DNA of 35,148 bases from Bryobacterales bacterium (GTDB taxonomy: Bacteria; Acidobacteriota; Terriglobia; Bryobacterales; Bryobacteraceae), in the NCBI GenBank assembly GCA_020852755.1, contig JADZAF010000179.1, forward strand, positions 1 through 35,148. Direction: 5' to 3'. The notes under the pieces are model-generated. The model worked only from the letters and a program-made list of their open reading frames with translations, searched no databases and was not told where the DNA came from. Positions within the stretch are counted from its first letter, which is position 1. Each line of letters opens with the position of its first letter. Positions 1 to 8,080 of this stretch are shown here, piece after piece. The position numbers and the translations under genes are program-made.

Positions 1-111
1 GCATGCCTGAAGCGAGAGCTTCCAGGAGAGCCGGATGCGGGAAATCTGCACGTCCGGTTCGACGAGGGGAGAGGAGGTCGCGCCCTTGCGTCGCCCCCTC
101 TCCTACTCTAC
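1..111 (+). mobile_element. Group II intron, 3' end only (domain IV tail, V, VI)
   Basis: The window opens inside a group II intron. A GNRA-capped hairpin (stem 9-13/18-22, GAGA loop) precedes a near-canonical domain V at 28-60, and domain VI at 64-108 carries a bulged A at 105. The last bases of the intron are T-A-C at 109-111, so the branch-point A is the seventh base from the 3' end, as expected for bacterial introns. The intron-encoded reverse transcriptase and the 5' end must lie upstream of base 1, so completeness cannot be judged. The intron reads on the plus strand, antisense to the neighbouring catabolic operon, and ends about 43 bp beyond that operon's last stop codon. The short reading frame across this RNA is not taken as a gene. 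Confidence 0.88.
28..108 (+). ncRNA. Group II intron catalytic domain V and branch-point domain VI
   Basis: Domain V pairs 28-35 with 53-60 (eight pairs, one G-U) and 36-40 with 45-50, closed by a GAAA tetraloop at 41-44, with a two-base C-G bulge at 51-52. The catalytic AGC triad is 29-31. Domain VI pairs 64-66 with 106-108, leaves A105 bulged, and continues 67-74 with 97-104, then further pairs up to a CCTT loop at 84-87. These are direct readings. That domain V binds catalytic metals and that the bulged A attacks the 5' splice site is family knowledge. Confidence 0.87.
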
Positions 112-148
112 CGGCTCGGAAACGGGGACGCCTTGCAGACCGAGCCGG
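111..148. terminator. Hairpin past the end of the catabolic operon (weak terminator candidate)
   Basis: A perfect 9-base inverted repeat, 111-119 against 140-148, encloses a 20-base loop. It lies 7 bp beyond the stop codon of the minus-strand deaminase-VOC gene and starts at the intron's 3' boundary. In the minus direction it is not followed by a T run, so it is not a standard intrinsic terminator. It may be a rho-dependent end, a transcript-stabilising hairpin, or part of the intron's target site. Confidence 0.3.
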
Positions 149-154
149 TGGCAG

Positions 155-1066
155 TCAGTCCGGCCAGCAGCCGGGGGTGATGAGTTCCAGCAGGTGGCCG
201 TCGGGGTCGCGGAAGTAGAGGCTGTGGCCGCCGCGCGGCCAGGCGACGCGGCTTTCGATGGGGATTTTCAGGCGGTCGAGCCGTTGCTCCCATGCGGGGA
301 GTTGCCGGGCGGGTATGGAGAAGGCCAGGTGGATGTGTCCCCGGGCGTCGTGTCCGGGAACTACTCCGCCGCGCCCCGGGCGTGCTTCGACGGAAGCGCC
401 GGTTTTGAACAGGAGCAGCATCTGCCGGTTGGGGATGGCCAGGGCCGACATGCGGCCGGGTTCCGCAAACACCGGGCGGAACTCGAAGACGCGGGTGTAG
501 AACGCTTCGCTGCGGTCCAGATCCGCGACGTACAGGCAGGTTTCGGCGCTCCCCCCGACGACCGGCGCTCGCGGCGCCTGTTCCTCCCGCGCGGTGTCCG
601 GCGCTTCGCCCGGCTGCTCGTATAGCGCCGCGCACTCCGCGGACCGCACTCCGGCGGTCACCTGGATATTGCCGTTGAAGGCATCGCGGACGAAATCCAG
701 GGTGTTGTAATGACGTTGGTCGAAGTAGAGGGAGTGCGCCTGGCTGCGGGCTGCGCCGAAGACGATGCGGCTCACCCTGGCCCAGACGCAAGCCAGACTG
801 CACATACCGCACGGCTCCAGGGTGCAGTAGAGCGTACAGCCGGAAAAATCGGTGGTTTCCAGCCGGCGGCCCAGGCGGCGGAGGGTCACAATCTCGGCAT
901 GCGCGGTGGGGTCATGGCTCATTTCGGTCTCGGTGTGGCCGGAAGCCAGCACCTCTCCACCGCGCACGATGACGCAGCCTACCTGGCCCGCGCCGTCGAT
1001 GCGAGCGCCGGTCCGGGCCCGTTCGAGCGCCAGGCCCATGAAGTATTCATCGCGGGACGCCTGCAT
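155..1066 (-). CDS. Nucleoside deaminase fused to a VOC (glyoxalase-fold) domain
   Basis: 303 residues in two domains. Residues 1 to about 150 are a cytidine/deoxycytidylate/tRNA-adenosine deaminase fold with the zinc signature H56-A-E58 and P85-C86-x2-C89; E58 would be the proton shuttle. A charged, proline-containing linker (about 151-172) leads to a VOC domain (173-303) with the usual closing motif DPDGHLLEL. In that domain H246 and E294 fit metal-ligand positions, but the first-strand position usually held by His appears to be T176. The ATG sits 3 bp after the stop of the acyl-CoA synthetase gene, so it is the last gene of the tyrosine-catabolic operon. The substrate is unknown. The deaminase half could act on a nucleobase, pterin or similar amine; the VOC half could be a dioxygenase, isomerase or binding module. 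The fusion is read directly, its function is not inferred. Confidence 0.85.
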   Translation of the reverse strand: MQASRDEYFMGLALERARTGARIDGAGQVGCVIVRGGEVLASGHTETEMSHDPTAHAEIVTLRRLGRRLETTDFSGCTLYCTLEPCGMCSLACVWARVSRIVFGAARSQAHSLYFDQRHYNTLDFVRDAFNGNIQVTAGVRSAECAALYEQPGEAPDTAREEQAPRAPVVGGSAETCLYVADLDRSEAFYTRVFEFRPVFAEPGRMSALAIPNRQMLLLFKTGASVEARPGRGGVVPGHDARGHIHLAFSIPARQLPAWEQRLDRLKIPIESRVAWPRGGHSLYFRDPDGHLLELITPGCWPD

Positions 1067-1069
1067 GCT

Positions 1070-2950
1070 TCAGCCCACCGCCGTCGTGGTCTGTTGGAAG
1101 GCCTCCAGCGCTTTCGGGTTCGCCACTGTAGACAAGTCGCCCAGCGGCCGGCCCAGGTAGCTCTGCCGGATGAGGCGGCGCACCACCTTGCCGCTCTGCG
1201 TCTTCGGCAGTTCGGGAACCAGCCGGATCGCGCGCGGCCGGAAGGCGGCTCCCAGGACGCGAACCGCGTGCGCCGCCATTTCACCGGTCTCCGGAGCGGC
1301 CGGGCCGGGCTTCGGCACAATGAAAGCCACAATGGCTTCCCCGGTGATCCCGTCGGGCACCCCGATCACGGCCGCTTCCGCGACCCCGGGATGCTGCATC
1401 AGGGCCTGCTCCACCTCGGCCGGGCCGACCTTGCGTCCGGCCACATTCATCGATTCGTCGGCGCGGCCGTGCAGAAACCAGCAGCCGTCCTCATCCACGC
1501 TGGCCCAGTCGCCGTGGTTCCAGATTCCTTTCCAGCGCGACCAGTAGGATTCGAGATAGCGCCTGGGATCGTTCCAGATGCCTCGGGTCATGGAAGGCGC
1601 GGGCCGGGTGCAGACCAGGTATCCGGTCCGGCCGCGCACCGGGCGGCCGTGCTCGTCCACCACCTCCACGGCCATGCCGGGAGCGGGCCCGCCCAGCGTG
1701 CAGGCCTTCAACGGCTGGATGGGCAGGGGGAACAGGAAGCAGCCGAGAATCTCGGTGCCGCCGGAGATGTTGATGACCGGCAGGCGGCCGCCGCCCACGT
1801 TCTCGAAGAACCAGCGGTAGGAGGTCTCGTCCCAGGGTTCCCCGGTCGATCCCAGCAGGCGCAGGGAACTGAGATCGTGCCCGCGGGGAAGCCGGCTGCC
1901 GTGCGGCATCAGAAGGCGAATGGCGGTGGGTGAAACGCCGAAGACGTTCAGCCGGTGCCGCGCGATCATGCGCCACAGGCGGTCGGGAGCCGGGCAGTCC
2001 GGCGCGCCGTCGTAGAGGAACACCGTGCCGCCGAAATGGTGGTTGCCGATGATCTCCCAGGGACCCATCATCCAGCCGATGTCGGAGAGCCAGAAGAAGC
2101 GGTCGCCGTCGCGGTGATCGAAGCCCAGGTAGATTTCCTTGGTGGTCTGAGCCAGGGCGCCGGCGTGGGAGTGAACGGTTCCCTTGGGCTTGCCGGTAGT
2201 GCCGGAGGTGTAGAGGATCAGGGCCGGGTCTTCGGAATCGAGCGGCAGACTCGGACAGGGGGCCGGATCGGCAAGCAGTTCCTCGCAGGGCCATACGATC
2301 ACCTTTGCCCGTTCCCATGAGAGGATCTTCTCTTTGAGCGACAGCGTCCTGCCGCGCCGCACGGACCGCTCCATGGTGAAGACCACGCGCACGCCGGAAT
2401 CCTCCAGGCGGGAGGCGATGGCGCCTGATCCGAAGCCGGAGAAGATGGGGACCGCGATCAGTCCGAGGCGGAAGCAGGCGTAGAGGATGGTGACGACATC
2501 GGCCGCCATGGGCATTACCAGCGCCACCCGGTCGCCCTTCTGCAGTCCGAGCGATCGGAGCCCGTTGGCCAGACGGTTGACCCGGTCCGCCAGTTGCGCG
2601 TAGGTCAGGGCGCCGACGGAACCGTCTTCGGATTCCGCGATCACGGCGGCGCGGCCGGCATCCGGCCCGGCGGCGTGCCGGTCCAGGCAGTTCCAGGCGA
2701 TGTTGAGCTTGCCGTTGAGGAACCAGCGCGCCCACTCCACGCCCCGGGACTCGTCCAGCACTCTGTCGTACGGCTGGAACCACTCGATGCCGGCCTCGTC
2801 GACTATCTCGCGCCAGAACGCTTCCAGGTTTTCGCGCGAGAAGCGCAGGAAGTCCTCCGCGGTCTCACAGCCGAGGCGGGTCATGAAGCGGTAGACGTTG
2901 GTCCCGCGGACCCATTCGGCGGACGGCTGCCAGATCCATTTATCCGCCAT
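1070..2950 (-). CDS. AMP-forming acyl-CoA synthetase, acetyl/acetoacetyl-CoA synthetase-like
   Basis: 626 residues of the ANL adenylating superfamily. The N-terminal region (about 1-95) has the acetyl-CoA-synthetase-type leader ending in WNCLDRH. The phosphate loop YTSGTTGKPKG is at 247-257, and the catalytic lysine of the closing PKTQSGK motif is at about 588. Where acetate-specific synthetases carry a WWQTETG motif this protein reads ISGGTEI (395-401), closer to acetoacetyl-CoA synthetases, so a larger acid than acetate is likely. Since the pathway releases acetoacetate, conversion to acetoacetyl-CoA is the simplest role; this is inference. The chosen ATG overlaps the end of the flavin-reductase-like gene by 11 bp, and an in-frame upstream ATG at 3052 would give a low-complexity leader, so it was rejected. 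Confidence 0.85.
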   Translation of the reverse strand: MADKWIWQPSAEWVRGTNVYRFMTRLGCETAEDFLRFSRENLEAFWREIVDEAGIEWFQPYDRVLDESRGVEWARWFLNGKLNIAWNCLDRHAAGPDAGRAAVIAESEDGSVGALTYAQLADRVNRLANGLRSLGLQKGDRVALVMPMAADVVTILYACFRLGLIAVPIFSGFGSGAIASRLEDSGVRVVFTMERSVRRGRTLSLKEKILSWERAKVIVWPCEELLADPAPCPSLPLDSEDPALILYTSGTTGKPKGTVHSHAGALAQTTKEIYLGFDHRDGDRFFWLSDIGWMMGPWEIIGNHHFGGTVFLYDGAPDCPAPDRLWRMIARHRLNVFGVSPTAIRLLMPHGSRLPRGHDLSSLRLLGSTGEPWDETSYRWFFENVGGGRLPVINISGGTEILGCFLFPLPIQPLKACTLGGPAPGMAVEVVDEHGRPVRGRTGYLVCTRPAPSMTRGIWNDPRRYLESYWSRWKGIWNHGDWASVDEDGCWFLHGRADESMNVAGRKVGPAEVEQALMQHPGVAEAAVIGVPDGITGEAIVAFIVPKPGPAAPETGEMAAHAVRVLGAAFRPRAIRLVPELPKTQSGKVVRRLIRQSYLGRPLGDLSTVANPKALEAFQQTTTAVG

Positions 2951-3587
2951 GCCCGGCTGCCTCCAGGTCGAAATCGGCCGGCGTGGGCCGGGGCATTTCG
3001 AAGCGGTCGGTGGTGCGGGCATAGATGGGTCCGCCCATACGGCCGATGGCACGCAGCCGGCCGGGATCGATACGGAAGTCGTCGAACAGCGTTTCGTCCA
3101 CGTGAAAACGCAGTACCTCGCCCAGCACCAGGCTGCCGCCCAGCGGCTTGGGGCTTACATGAACGACCTGGAGGAGGCGGCACTCCATCTGGATGTGCGA
3201 CTCGCGCACGCGCGGCGGCTTCACCAGTTCCGAGGCAACCGGGGTGAGGCCGGAGATGGCGAACTCGTCCACATCCGGTGGAAACTCGGCCGAGCATTGG
3301 TTCATCTGCCGGGCGAACTCCTCGGAGACCACGTTGACCACGAACTCGCCGGTGGCTTCGATATTGTGCAGCGTGTCCTTGCGTTGCCCGTCGCTGGCGC
3401 GCACCATGGGCGAAAAACAGATCACGGGCGGGTTGGCCGAGACGGCGGTGAAGAAGCTGAAAGGCGCCAGGTTGCGGACGCCGGCGGCACTGAGGGTGGA
3501 GACGAAAGCGATGGGGCGGGGAACAATCGCTCCGACCATCAGCTTGTACACGTCGTTGGGGGTGTGCCGTTCGGGATCGATGATCAC
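2940..3587 (-). CDS. Flavin reductase-like (DIM6/NTAB family) flavoprotein
   Basis: 215 residues with the split-barrel FMN-binding fold of flavin-reductase-like proteins: an early VYKLMVGAIVPRPIAFVST segment, then NLAPFSFF and a NPPVICFSP stretch. The start is taken as GTG at 3587, overlapping the homogentisate dioxygenase stop as GTGA, with a GGAG ribosome-binding site five bases upstream. Its end overlaps the acyl-CoA synthetase start. Family members either reduce free flavin for a partner monooxygenase or are stand-alone flavoproteins. No monooxygenase partner is encoded nearby. The gene's place between homogentisate dioxygenase and the ligase suggests a role in aromatic catabolism, but the reaction is not known. 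Confidence 0.82.
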   Translation of the reverse strand: MIIDPERHTPNDVYKLMVGAIVPRPIAFVSTLSAAGVRNLAPFSFFTAVSANPPVICFSPMVRASDGQRKDTLHNIEATGEFVVNVVSEEFARQMNQCSAEFPPDVDEFAISGLTPVASELVKPPRVRESHIQMECRLLQVVHVSPKPLGGSLVLGEVLRFHVDETLFDDFRIDPGRLRAIGRMGGPIYARTTDRFEMPRPTPADFDLEAAGHGG

Positions 3588-4687
3588 GGTTTCTCCATCC
3601 AGCTCATCCAGTATTCCCTCCACTCCACGCTCTCCCCGGCGGGCAGGACCTGAATCGGGCTCAGACCGTCCAGCATCACGGCACATTCGTCGGTGCGTTT
3701 CTTCTTCGCCTGGTTGGCCAGGGCCTTGGGATGGGGGCCGTGATGGATGCCGCGGGGGTGCAGGGTGGCCATGCCGGCCCGGATGTTGTCTTTGCTGAAG
3801 AAATCGCCGTCGTGGTAGAAGAGGAACTCGTCGTAGTCGGTGTTGCGGTGGAAGAACGGCACGCGCAGCGCGCTCTCGTCTTCCTCCAGGGGGCGGGGCA
3901 GGAAGGTGCAGACCACGGCGCCGCCGGTGACGAAGGTGGTATGGGCGCTGGGCGGCAGGTGTACGCGCGGGCTGGTCAAGGGGCGTATGTCGCGTATGTT
4001 GATCTTCCAGGCGGTGAGATCGCCCTTCCAACCCACCACGTCAATCGGATTGAAGGGATACACCACCGTGGAGAGCTCGTCGTCCACCTTAATACGCACC
4101 TCCCACTCGCGATGGTCGTCCAGCGCGGGGCTGGGCTCCGGAGTGGTGATGACCGCGGGGTCGTAGAGGGCGTGCTGGCCGACCAGGCCGCGGTCCGGCT
4201 GGTCGAACTCGGTCTTCGACTGGACAATCAGGAAGAAATTGTCCCTCGTCTCCGGAACCAGGCGGTAGGTGACGGCGCGCGGAAGAACGATGTAGTCGCC
4301 TTTCTCGAAAGCCAGCGGTCCGAAATCGGTTTCGATCACGCCTTCGCCGCGATGCACGAACATCAGCTCGTCGCCGTCCGCATTGCGGTAATAGAAGGGC
4401 ATCGGAGTTGAGCGCCGCGAAACATAGAGTTTCACGTCGGCGTTGCCCAGGAAGGCGAGCGGAGTCCCGCAGGCATCGGTGAGATCGCCGGGCTCCAGGC
4501 GGTTGAGATCGAAGCAGTGGGGGCGCAGCTTGCCCTCGAAGCGGATCCATCCGGTGGGCGGGTGGGCGTGGTAGAGATGGGCGGACTTGCCGTAGAAGCC
4601 CCTGCGCCCGTGTTCTTCTTCGTAGGTGCCTTCCGGCAGGTTCACGTGCGCCTGCGCCGTGACCTTGCCTTTCTTCAGGGGATACAT
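3584..4687 (-). CDS. hmgA: Homogentisate 1,2-dioxygenase
   Basis: Opens the ring of homogentisate with O2 to give maleylacetoacetate, using Fe(II). The 367-residue protein has the cupin-type C-terminal iron site: H280 and E287 in a HRNTDYDEF segment and H316 in IHHGPHP, matching the human His335/Glu341/His371 set, although His and Glu are one residue further apart. It is shorter than the human and proteobacterial enzymes (about 430-445), as many bacterial homologues are. ATG 4687 lies 17 bp after the fumarylacetoacetase stop. The 3' end overlaps the flavin-reductase-like gene by four bases. Assignment rests on motifs together with the surrounding pathway genes. Confidence 0.92.
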   Translation of the reverse strand: MYPLKKGKVTAQAHVNLPEGTYEEEHGRRGFYGKSAHLYHAHPPTGWIRFEGKLRPHCFDLNRLEPGDLTDACGTPLAFLGNADVKLYVSRRSTPMPFYYRNADGDELMFVHRGEGVIETDFGPLAFEKGDYIVLPRAVTYRLVPETRDNFFLIVQSKTEFDQPDRGLVGQHALYDPAVITTPEPSPALDDHREWEVRIKVDDELSTVVYPFNPIDVVGWKGDLTAWKINIRDIRPLTSPRVHLPPSAHTTFVTGGAVVCTFLPRPLEEDESALRVPFFHRNTDYDEFLFYHDGDFFSKDNIRAGMATLHPRGIHHGPHPKALANQAKKKRTDECAVMLDGLSPIQVLPAGESVEWREYWMSWMEKP

Positions 4688-4703
4688 GCTTTCGCCAGCC
4701 TCC

Positions 4704-5648
4704 TCATGGTTTCATCACCCGGTTGCGCAGCACGCCGATCCTCTCGATCTCCAGTTCGATGACGTCGCCCGGCCTGACCCAGCGGTCCAGCTCCAGTCCG
4801 CAGCCGGAGCCCACGGTCCCCGAGCCGATCACGTCGCCGGGATAGATTGTGTCGTCGCGGGAGAGGAACTCGATCATCTGCTCGAATTTCCAGTACAGGC
4901 TGCGGGAGTTGCCGCGGGACCAGGTCTCACCGTTGACCCGGGCGGTCATCTCCAGGTTGTAGGGGTCCCCGATCTCGTCCGCGGTGACCAGCCAGGGACC
5001 CAGGGCGGTGGCCCAGTCCTTGCCTTTCGCAGGGCCCAGCCGGACCTTCATCTCCTTGCGCTGGATATCGCGCGCGCTGAAATCGTTCATCACGGTGAAG
5101 CCGGCGATGTAGTCGCGGGCGCTTTCCGCCGGAATGTTGGAGCCCTGGCGGCCGATCACGGCGGCGAGTTCCAGCTCGTAATCGAACTTCTGAGTGAAAG
5201 AAGGCCAGAGCACGCCGGCCCCGTCTCCGAGGATGTTGTGATGCCCGCTCTTGTAGTAGACCGGCATCTCGTACCACTCCGGCGGCATGGGCTCGCCGCG
5301 CTTCTCGAAGCCCTTCTTCACGTGGTCCTCGAAAGCATAGAAGTCGCGCAGGGATGCCGGGTTGGGCAGCGGCGCCAGCAGGCGGACCTCGTTCAACGAG
5401 AAGCGGGGGCCCAGACCGGCGTCCAGCACCTGCGCGGCGTGGCAGCGCGCCGTTTCGCCCTCCTGGAGGTATTCGAGCATGTTGTCGGGCAGAACCACGG
5501 CGGCCAGCCTGGCCGGGCGGGGCTCGCCTCGCTCCTCCAGCAGGCGGGCGCACGCCAGGTTGAGGTCCACGACTCCGGTTTCGGTGACCGCTCCCAGGCG
5601 CCGCGCGGGTCCCAGCGGCGTGCCGATCTCGAAGGTGCAGAGCTTCAT
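4704..5648 (-). CDS. fahA: Fumarylacetoacetate hydrolase (fumarylacetoacetase-type)
   Basis: Hydrolyses fumarylacetoacetate to fumarate and acetoacetate, the last ring-derived step of tyrosine breakdown. In the 314-residue protein D102 and H109 (in DFYAFEDH), E158 and E160 (in DYELEL) and D189 (in MNDFSARD) match the metal ligands and catalytic His of mammalian FAH. K208/K210 fall in the GPAKGKDW loop. It is shorter than mammalian FAH (about 420), like many bacterial members. Its ATG abuts the hpd stop with no gap (TAGATG), implying coupled translation. The broad FAH family includes other hydrolases; position between hpd and hmgA makes fumarylacetoacetase by far the best reading. With no isomerase in the cluster it might also take maleylacetoacetate directly (inference). 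Confidence 0.9.
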   Translation of the reverse strand: MKLCTFEIGTPLGPARRLGAVTETGVVDLNLACARLLEERGEPRPARLAAVVLPDNMLEYLQEGETARCHAAQVLDAGLGPRFSLNEVRLLAPLPNPASLRDFYAFEDHVKKGFEKRGEPMPPEWYEMPVYYKSGHHNILGDGAGVLWPSFTQKFDYELELAAVIGRQGSNIPAESARDYIAGFTVMNDFSARDIQRKEMKVRLGPAKGKDWATALGPWLVTADEIGDPYNLEMTARVNGETWSRGNSRSLYWKFEQMIEFLSRDDTIYPGDVIGSGTVGSGCGLELDRWVRPGDVIELEIERIGVLRNRVMKP

Positions 5649-6797
5649 CTACAGGTTGCCCCTACGCGCCTGTTCGCGCTCGATGGCTTCAAACAGGGCT
5701 TTGAAATTGCCCTTGCCGAACCCGCGGCTTCCTTTCCGCTGGATGATCTCGTAGAACAGGGTGGGGCGGTCCTCGACCGGTCTGGTGAAGATCTGGAGCA
5801 GGTAGCCTTCATCGTCGCGGTCCGCCAGGATGCCGAGCTCGCTCAGCGCGGACAGGCTCTCGTCGATGCACCCGATGCGTCCGGCCAGGTCTTCGTAGTA
5901 GGCCCGGGGTGCGCGCAGAAACTCCACGCCCTGATCGCGCAGCTTGGACACGGTCGAGATGATGTCGCCGGTGGCCAGGGCGATGTGCTGGACGCCCGGC
6001 CCGCGGTAGAACTCGAGGTATTCCTCGATCTGGGACTTGCGGCGGCCCAAAGCCGGTTCGTTGATGGGGAACTTGATGCGGCCGTTTCCGTTGGCCATCA
6101 CCTTGGACATCAGGGCCGAGTATTCGGTACTGATGTCCCGGTCGTCGAAGGTCTGGTAGAGGCGGAAACCCATGACCCGCTCGTAGAAGTCCACCCAGCG
6201 GTTCATCTCGCCCAGTTCGACGTTGGCCACCATGTGGTCGACGTGCAGCAGCCCGGCGGGCCGGCAGGCAGGGTCGGGGCCCTCGACGCGGACGAAGTTG
6301 GGCAGGAACGCTCCGCGGTAGTCTCCGCGCTCGATGAAGGAATGAACGGTATCGCCGTACACCGAGATGGCCGAGACCCGTACCTGTCCGTTCGCGTCCT
6401 CGAATACGGCCGGCTCGCGCACGCCGCGGGCGCCGCGGCGCAGGGTCTCCTGGTAGGCTCTGGCGGCGTCCTTCACTTCCAGGGCGATGCCGTGAACCCC
6501 GTCCCCGTGAAGCCGGACGTGTTCGGCGATCGGGTCGTCGGGGTGAAGCGCGGTAGTGAAGACCAGGCGGATTCTGCCCTGTTCGACCACGTAGGAGGCC
6601 CTGCGGCGCAGGCCCGTTTCCGGGCCGCTGTAGGCGGTCAGTTCGAAACCGAACGCGGAGCGGTAGTAGTAGGCCGCCTGCCGGGCATTACCTACGTAGA
6701 ACTCAATGTGGTCGGTCCCCAGCAAGGGGAGAAAATCGGTTTCCGTTGCGGTCCTCTCGGCGGTCTGCAACATGGGTGTTGTTTCCTCTGTCCGCAT
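5649..6797 (-). CDS. hpd: 4-hydroxyphenylpyruvate dioxygenase
   Basis: Converts 4-hydroxyphenylpyruvate to homogentisate with Fe(II) and O2. The 382-residue protein has two VOC modules. The iron ligands fit H188 (VDHMV), H271 (VQHIAL) and E350 (LFYEII), and the C-terminal gate helix [18 protein letters not shown] is intact, so the active site looks complete. The start is placed at the ATG overlapping the upstream aminotransferase stop by one base (TGATG). A second ATG at 6773, with GAGGA about ten bases upstream, is an alternative that would shorten the protein by eight residues. Confidence 0.95.
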   Translation of the reverse strand: MRTEETTPMLQTAERTATETDFLPLLGTDHIEFYVGNARQAAYYYRSAFGFELTAYSGPETGLRRRASYVVEQGRIRLVFTTALHPDDPIAEHVRLHGDGVHGIALEVKDAARAYQETLRRGARGVREPAVFEDANGQVRVSAISVYGDTVHSFIERGDYRGAFLPNFVRVEGPDPACRPAGLLHVDHMVANVELGEMNRWVDFYERVMGFRLYQTFDDRDISTEYSALMSKVMANGNGRIKFPINEPALGRRKSQIEEYLEFYRGPGVQHIALATGDIISTVSKLRDQGVEFLRAPRAYYEDLAGRIGCIDESLSALSELGILADRDDEGYLLQIFTRPVEDRPTLFYEIIQRKGSRGFGKGNFKALFEAIEREQARRGNL

Positions 6798-7897
6798 CAG
6801 GCCACCGCGCGGCCGGCCAGAAGCTTCTCCATAGCCTCCACGCACATGCGGTTCTCCTCGTCCAAACCTGTTGAGATCCGCAGGCAGTGCGGGAGACCGA
6901 AGGCGCCAAGCGGGCGCACGATGACTCCTCTCTCGAGCAGTTCGGCGGCCACGCGCGCGGCCTCGGCGGCTTCGTCGAAAATCACCATCACGAAGTTTGC
7001 GTCCGAGCGCACAGTCCGCGGACCCAGTTCCTGGAACGAGGAAGTCAGAAAGGCCAGTCCCCGGGCGTTGAGTTCCAGGGTGCGGTGGACGAATTCCTTG
7101 TCCGCCAATGCCCCTATGCCGGCCGCCTGGGCGGCGGTGCCGGGCTCGAAGGGCAGCTTGACCTTGAGCAGGTTCCGGATCAACTCCTGGTGGGCGAAAC
7201 CGTAGCCGATGCGCATGCCGGCCAGGCCATAGATCTTGGAGAACGTGCGCAGGGTGATGACGTTGTCGTGGCGGTAGTGCATGGAATCGGGGTAGCGGGG
7301 ATTGTCCTGCGCGTACTCGAAGTAGGCTTCGTCCAGGATGATGAGCACCCGCTCGGGAACCGCCCGGTAGAAGCGGTCGAATTCCTGGCGCGTGAAGATG
7401 GTGCCGGTGGGGTTGTTGGGGTTGGCCAGGTAGATGATCTTGGTGCGCTCGGTGATGGCGGCGGCCAGGGCCGGCAGGTCATAGTGCCAGTCGCGGTACG
7501 GCACGGTACGGTAGGCCACGCCGCGCGAGCGGGCCAGCACCTGAAAGCCGATGAAGGCCGATTCGGTGGTGAGGACCTCGTCGTCATCGCACAGGAAGGT
7601 GCGGATGATGTTGGACATGATGCCTTCCGACCCGCTCCCGGCGATAACGTTCTCCAGCTCGAGGTCGAATTTCGCGGCCAGCACCTCGCGCAGCTCCAGG
7701 CCTCCGGTGGGGTAGCGGTGGAGCTGTCCGGCCGAGCGGCGGATGGCTTCCAGGGCGAGCGGCGAGCAGCCCAGGGGATTCTCGTTGGAGGCCAGTTTGG
7801 CGACCCGCTGGCATCCGTACAGGCGTTGAATCTCCCCGATATGGCGGCCGGGCTCATACGGCCGCAGCGATTCGATGTAGGGCGGAACCAGAGGCAT
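6797..7897 (-). CDS. PLP-dependent aromatic/histidinol-phosphate-type aminotransferase
   Basis: 366-residue fold-type I aminotransferase of the HisC branch. It shows the N-terminal LASNENPLG motif, LANPNNPTG (157-165), D189 in LDEAY, the Schiff-base lysine K221 in [10 protein letters not shown], and R229 in GMRIGY. As first gene of the operon, before hpd, it most likely transaminates tyrosine (and phenylalanine) to the arylpyruvate. HisC-branch enzymes are known to accept aromatic amino acids. A role in histidine synthesis is less likely because no other his gene is nearby. ATG 7897 is chosen because GGGAG lies six bases upstream; a GTG at 7939 would add 14 residues without a comparable site. 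Confidence 0.87.
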   Translation of the reverse strand: MPLVPPYIESLRPYEPGRHIGEIQRLYGCQRVAKLASNENPLGCSPLALEAIRRSAGQLHRYPTGGLELREVLAAKFDLELENVIAGSGSEGIMSNIIRTFLCDDDEVLTTESAFIGFQVLARSRGVAYRTVPYRDWHYDLPALAAAITERTKIIYLANPNNPTGTIFTRQEFDRFYRAVPERVLIILDEAYFEYAQDNPRYPDSMHYRHDNVITLRTFSKIYGLAGMRIGYGFAHQELIRNLLKVKLPFEPGTAAQAAGIGALADKEFVHRTLELNARGLAFLTSSFQELGPRTVRSDANFVMVIFDEAAEAARVAAELLERGVIVRPLGAFGLPHCLRISTGLDEENRMCVEAMEKLLAGRAVA

Positions 7898-7975
7898 CAA
7901 GGGCTCCCAGTGCCCGGATGAGTTGATTTCATGGTACACCGCGCGCGGGGCGCTTCCCTAGCCCCCGGAGGCCCG

Positions 7976-7999
7976 CATCTGTGTGTCACCACCCAGATG
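7976..7999. promoter_or_regulatory. Inverted repeat between divergent aminotransferase and phenylalanine hydroxylase genes
   Basis: Six bases at 7976-7981 (CATCTG) are mirrored exactly at 7994-7999 (CAGATG) with a 12-base spacer. It sits in the 183-bp gap between the two divergent transcription units of one pathway, a natural place for a shared operator. It does not resemble a TyrR box. A palindrome this short can occur by chance. Confidence 0.25.
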
Positions 8000-8003
8000 T
8001 GGG

Positions 8004-8032
8004 TTGAACTCGGCCGGGGGCTCTGCTACGTT
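8004..8032 (+). promoter_or_regulatory. Candidate sigma-70-like promoter for phenylalanine hydroxylase
   Basis: TTGAAC at 8004-8009 and TACGTT at 8027-8032 are separated by exactly 17 bases and end 48 bp before the chosen ATG. The -35 box agrees with consensus in TTGA; the -10 box is poor. It lies just downstream of the inverted repeat at 7976-7999. Confidence 0.3.
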
Positions 8033-8080
8033 GTGGCCAGAGCCGGGGCCCAACCGGGCCCGGGCGGCTGGGAGATCGTC

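Noticed and set aside
111..148. Reading the 9-bp hairpin as proof of a class C group II intron target
   Set aside because: Class C introns place the hairpin in the 5' exon; here it is on the 3' side, so it cannot be used to assign the class.
3..218. 71-codon open frame at the left edge
   Set aside because: It runs through the group II intron RNA structure and out into the exon, so it is not a protein gene.
4626..7205. Very long plus-strand open frame (859 codons) across hmgA, fahA and hpd
   Set aside because: It is antisense to three well-supported enzymes with complete active sites; long antisense frames are common in GC-rich DNA and this one has no domain.
7898..8080. TyrR-type operator
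   Set aside because: No TGTAAA-N6-TTTACA-like sequence is present.
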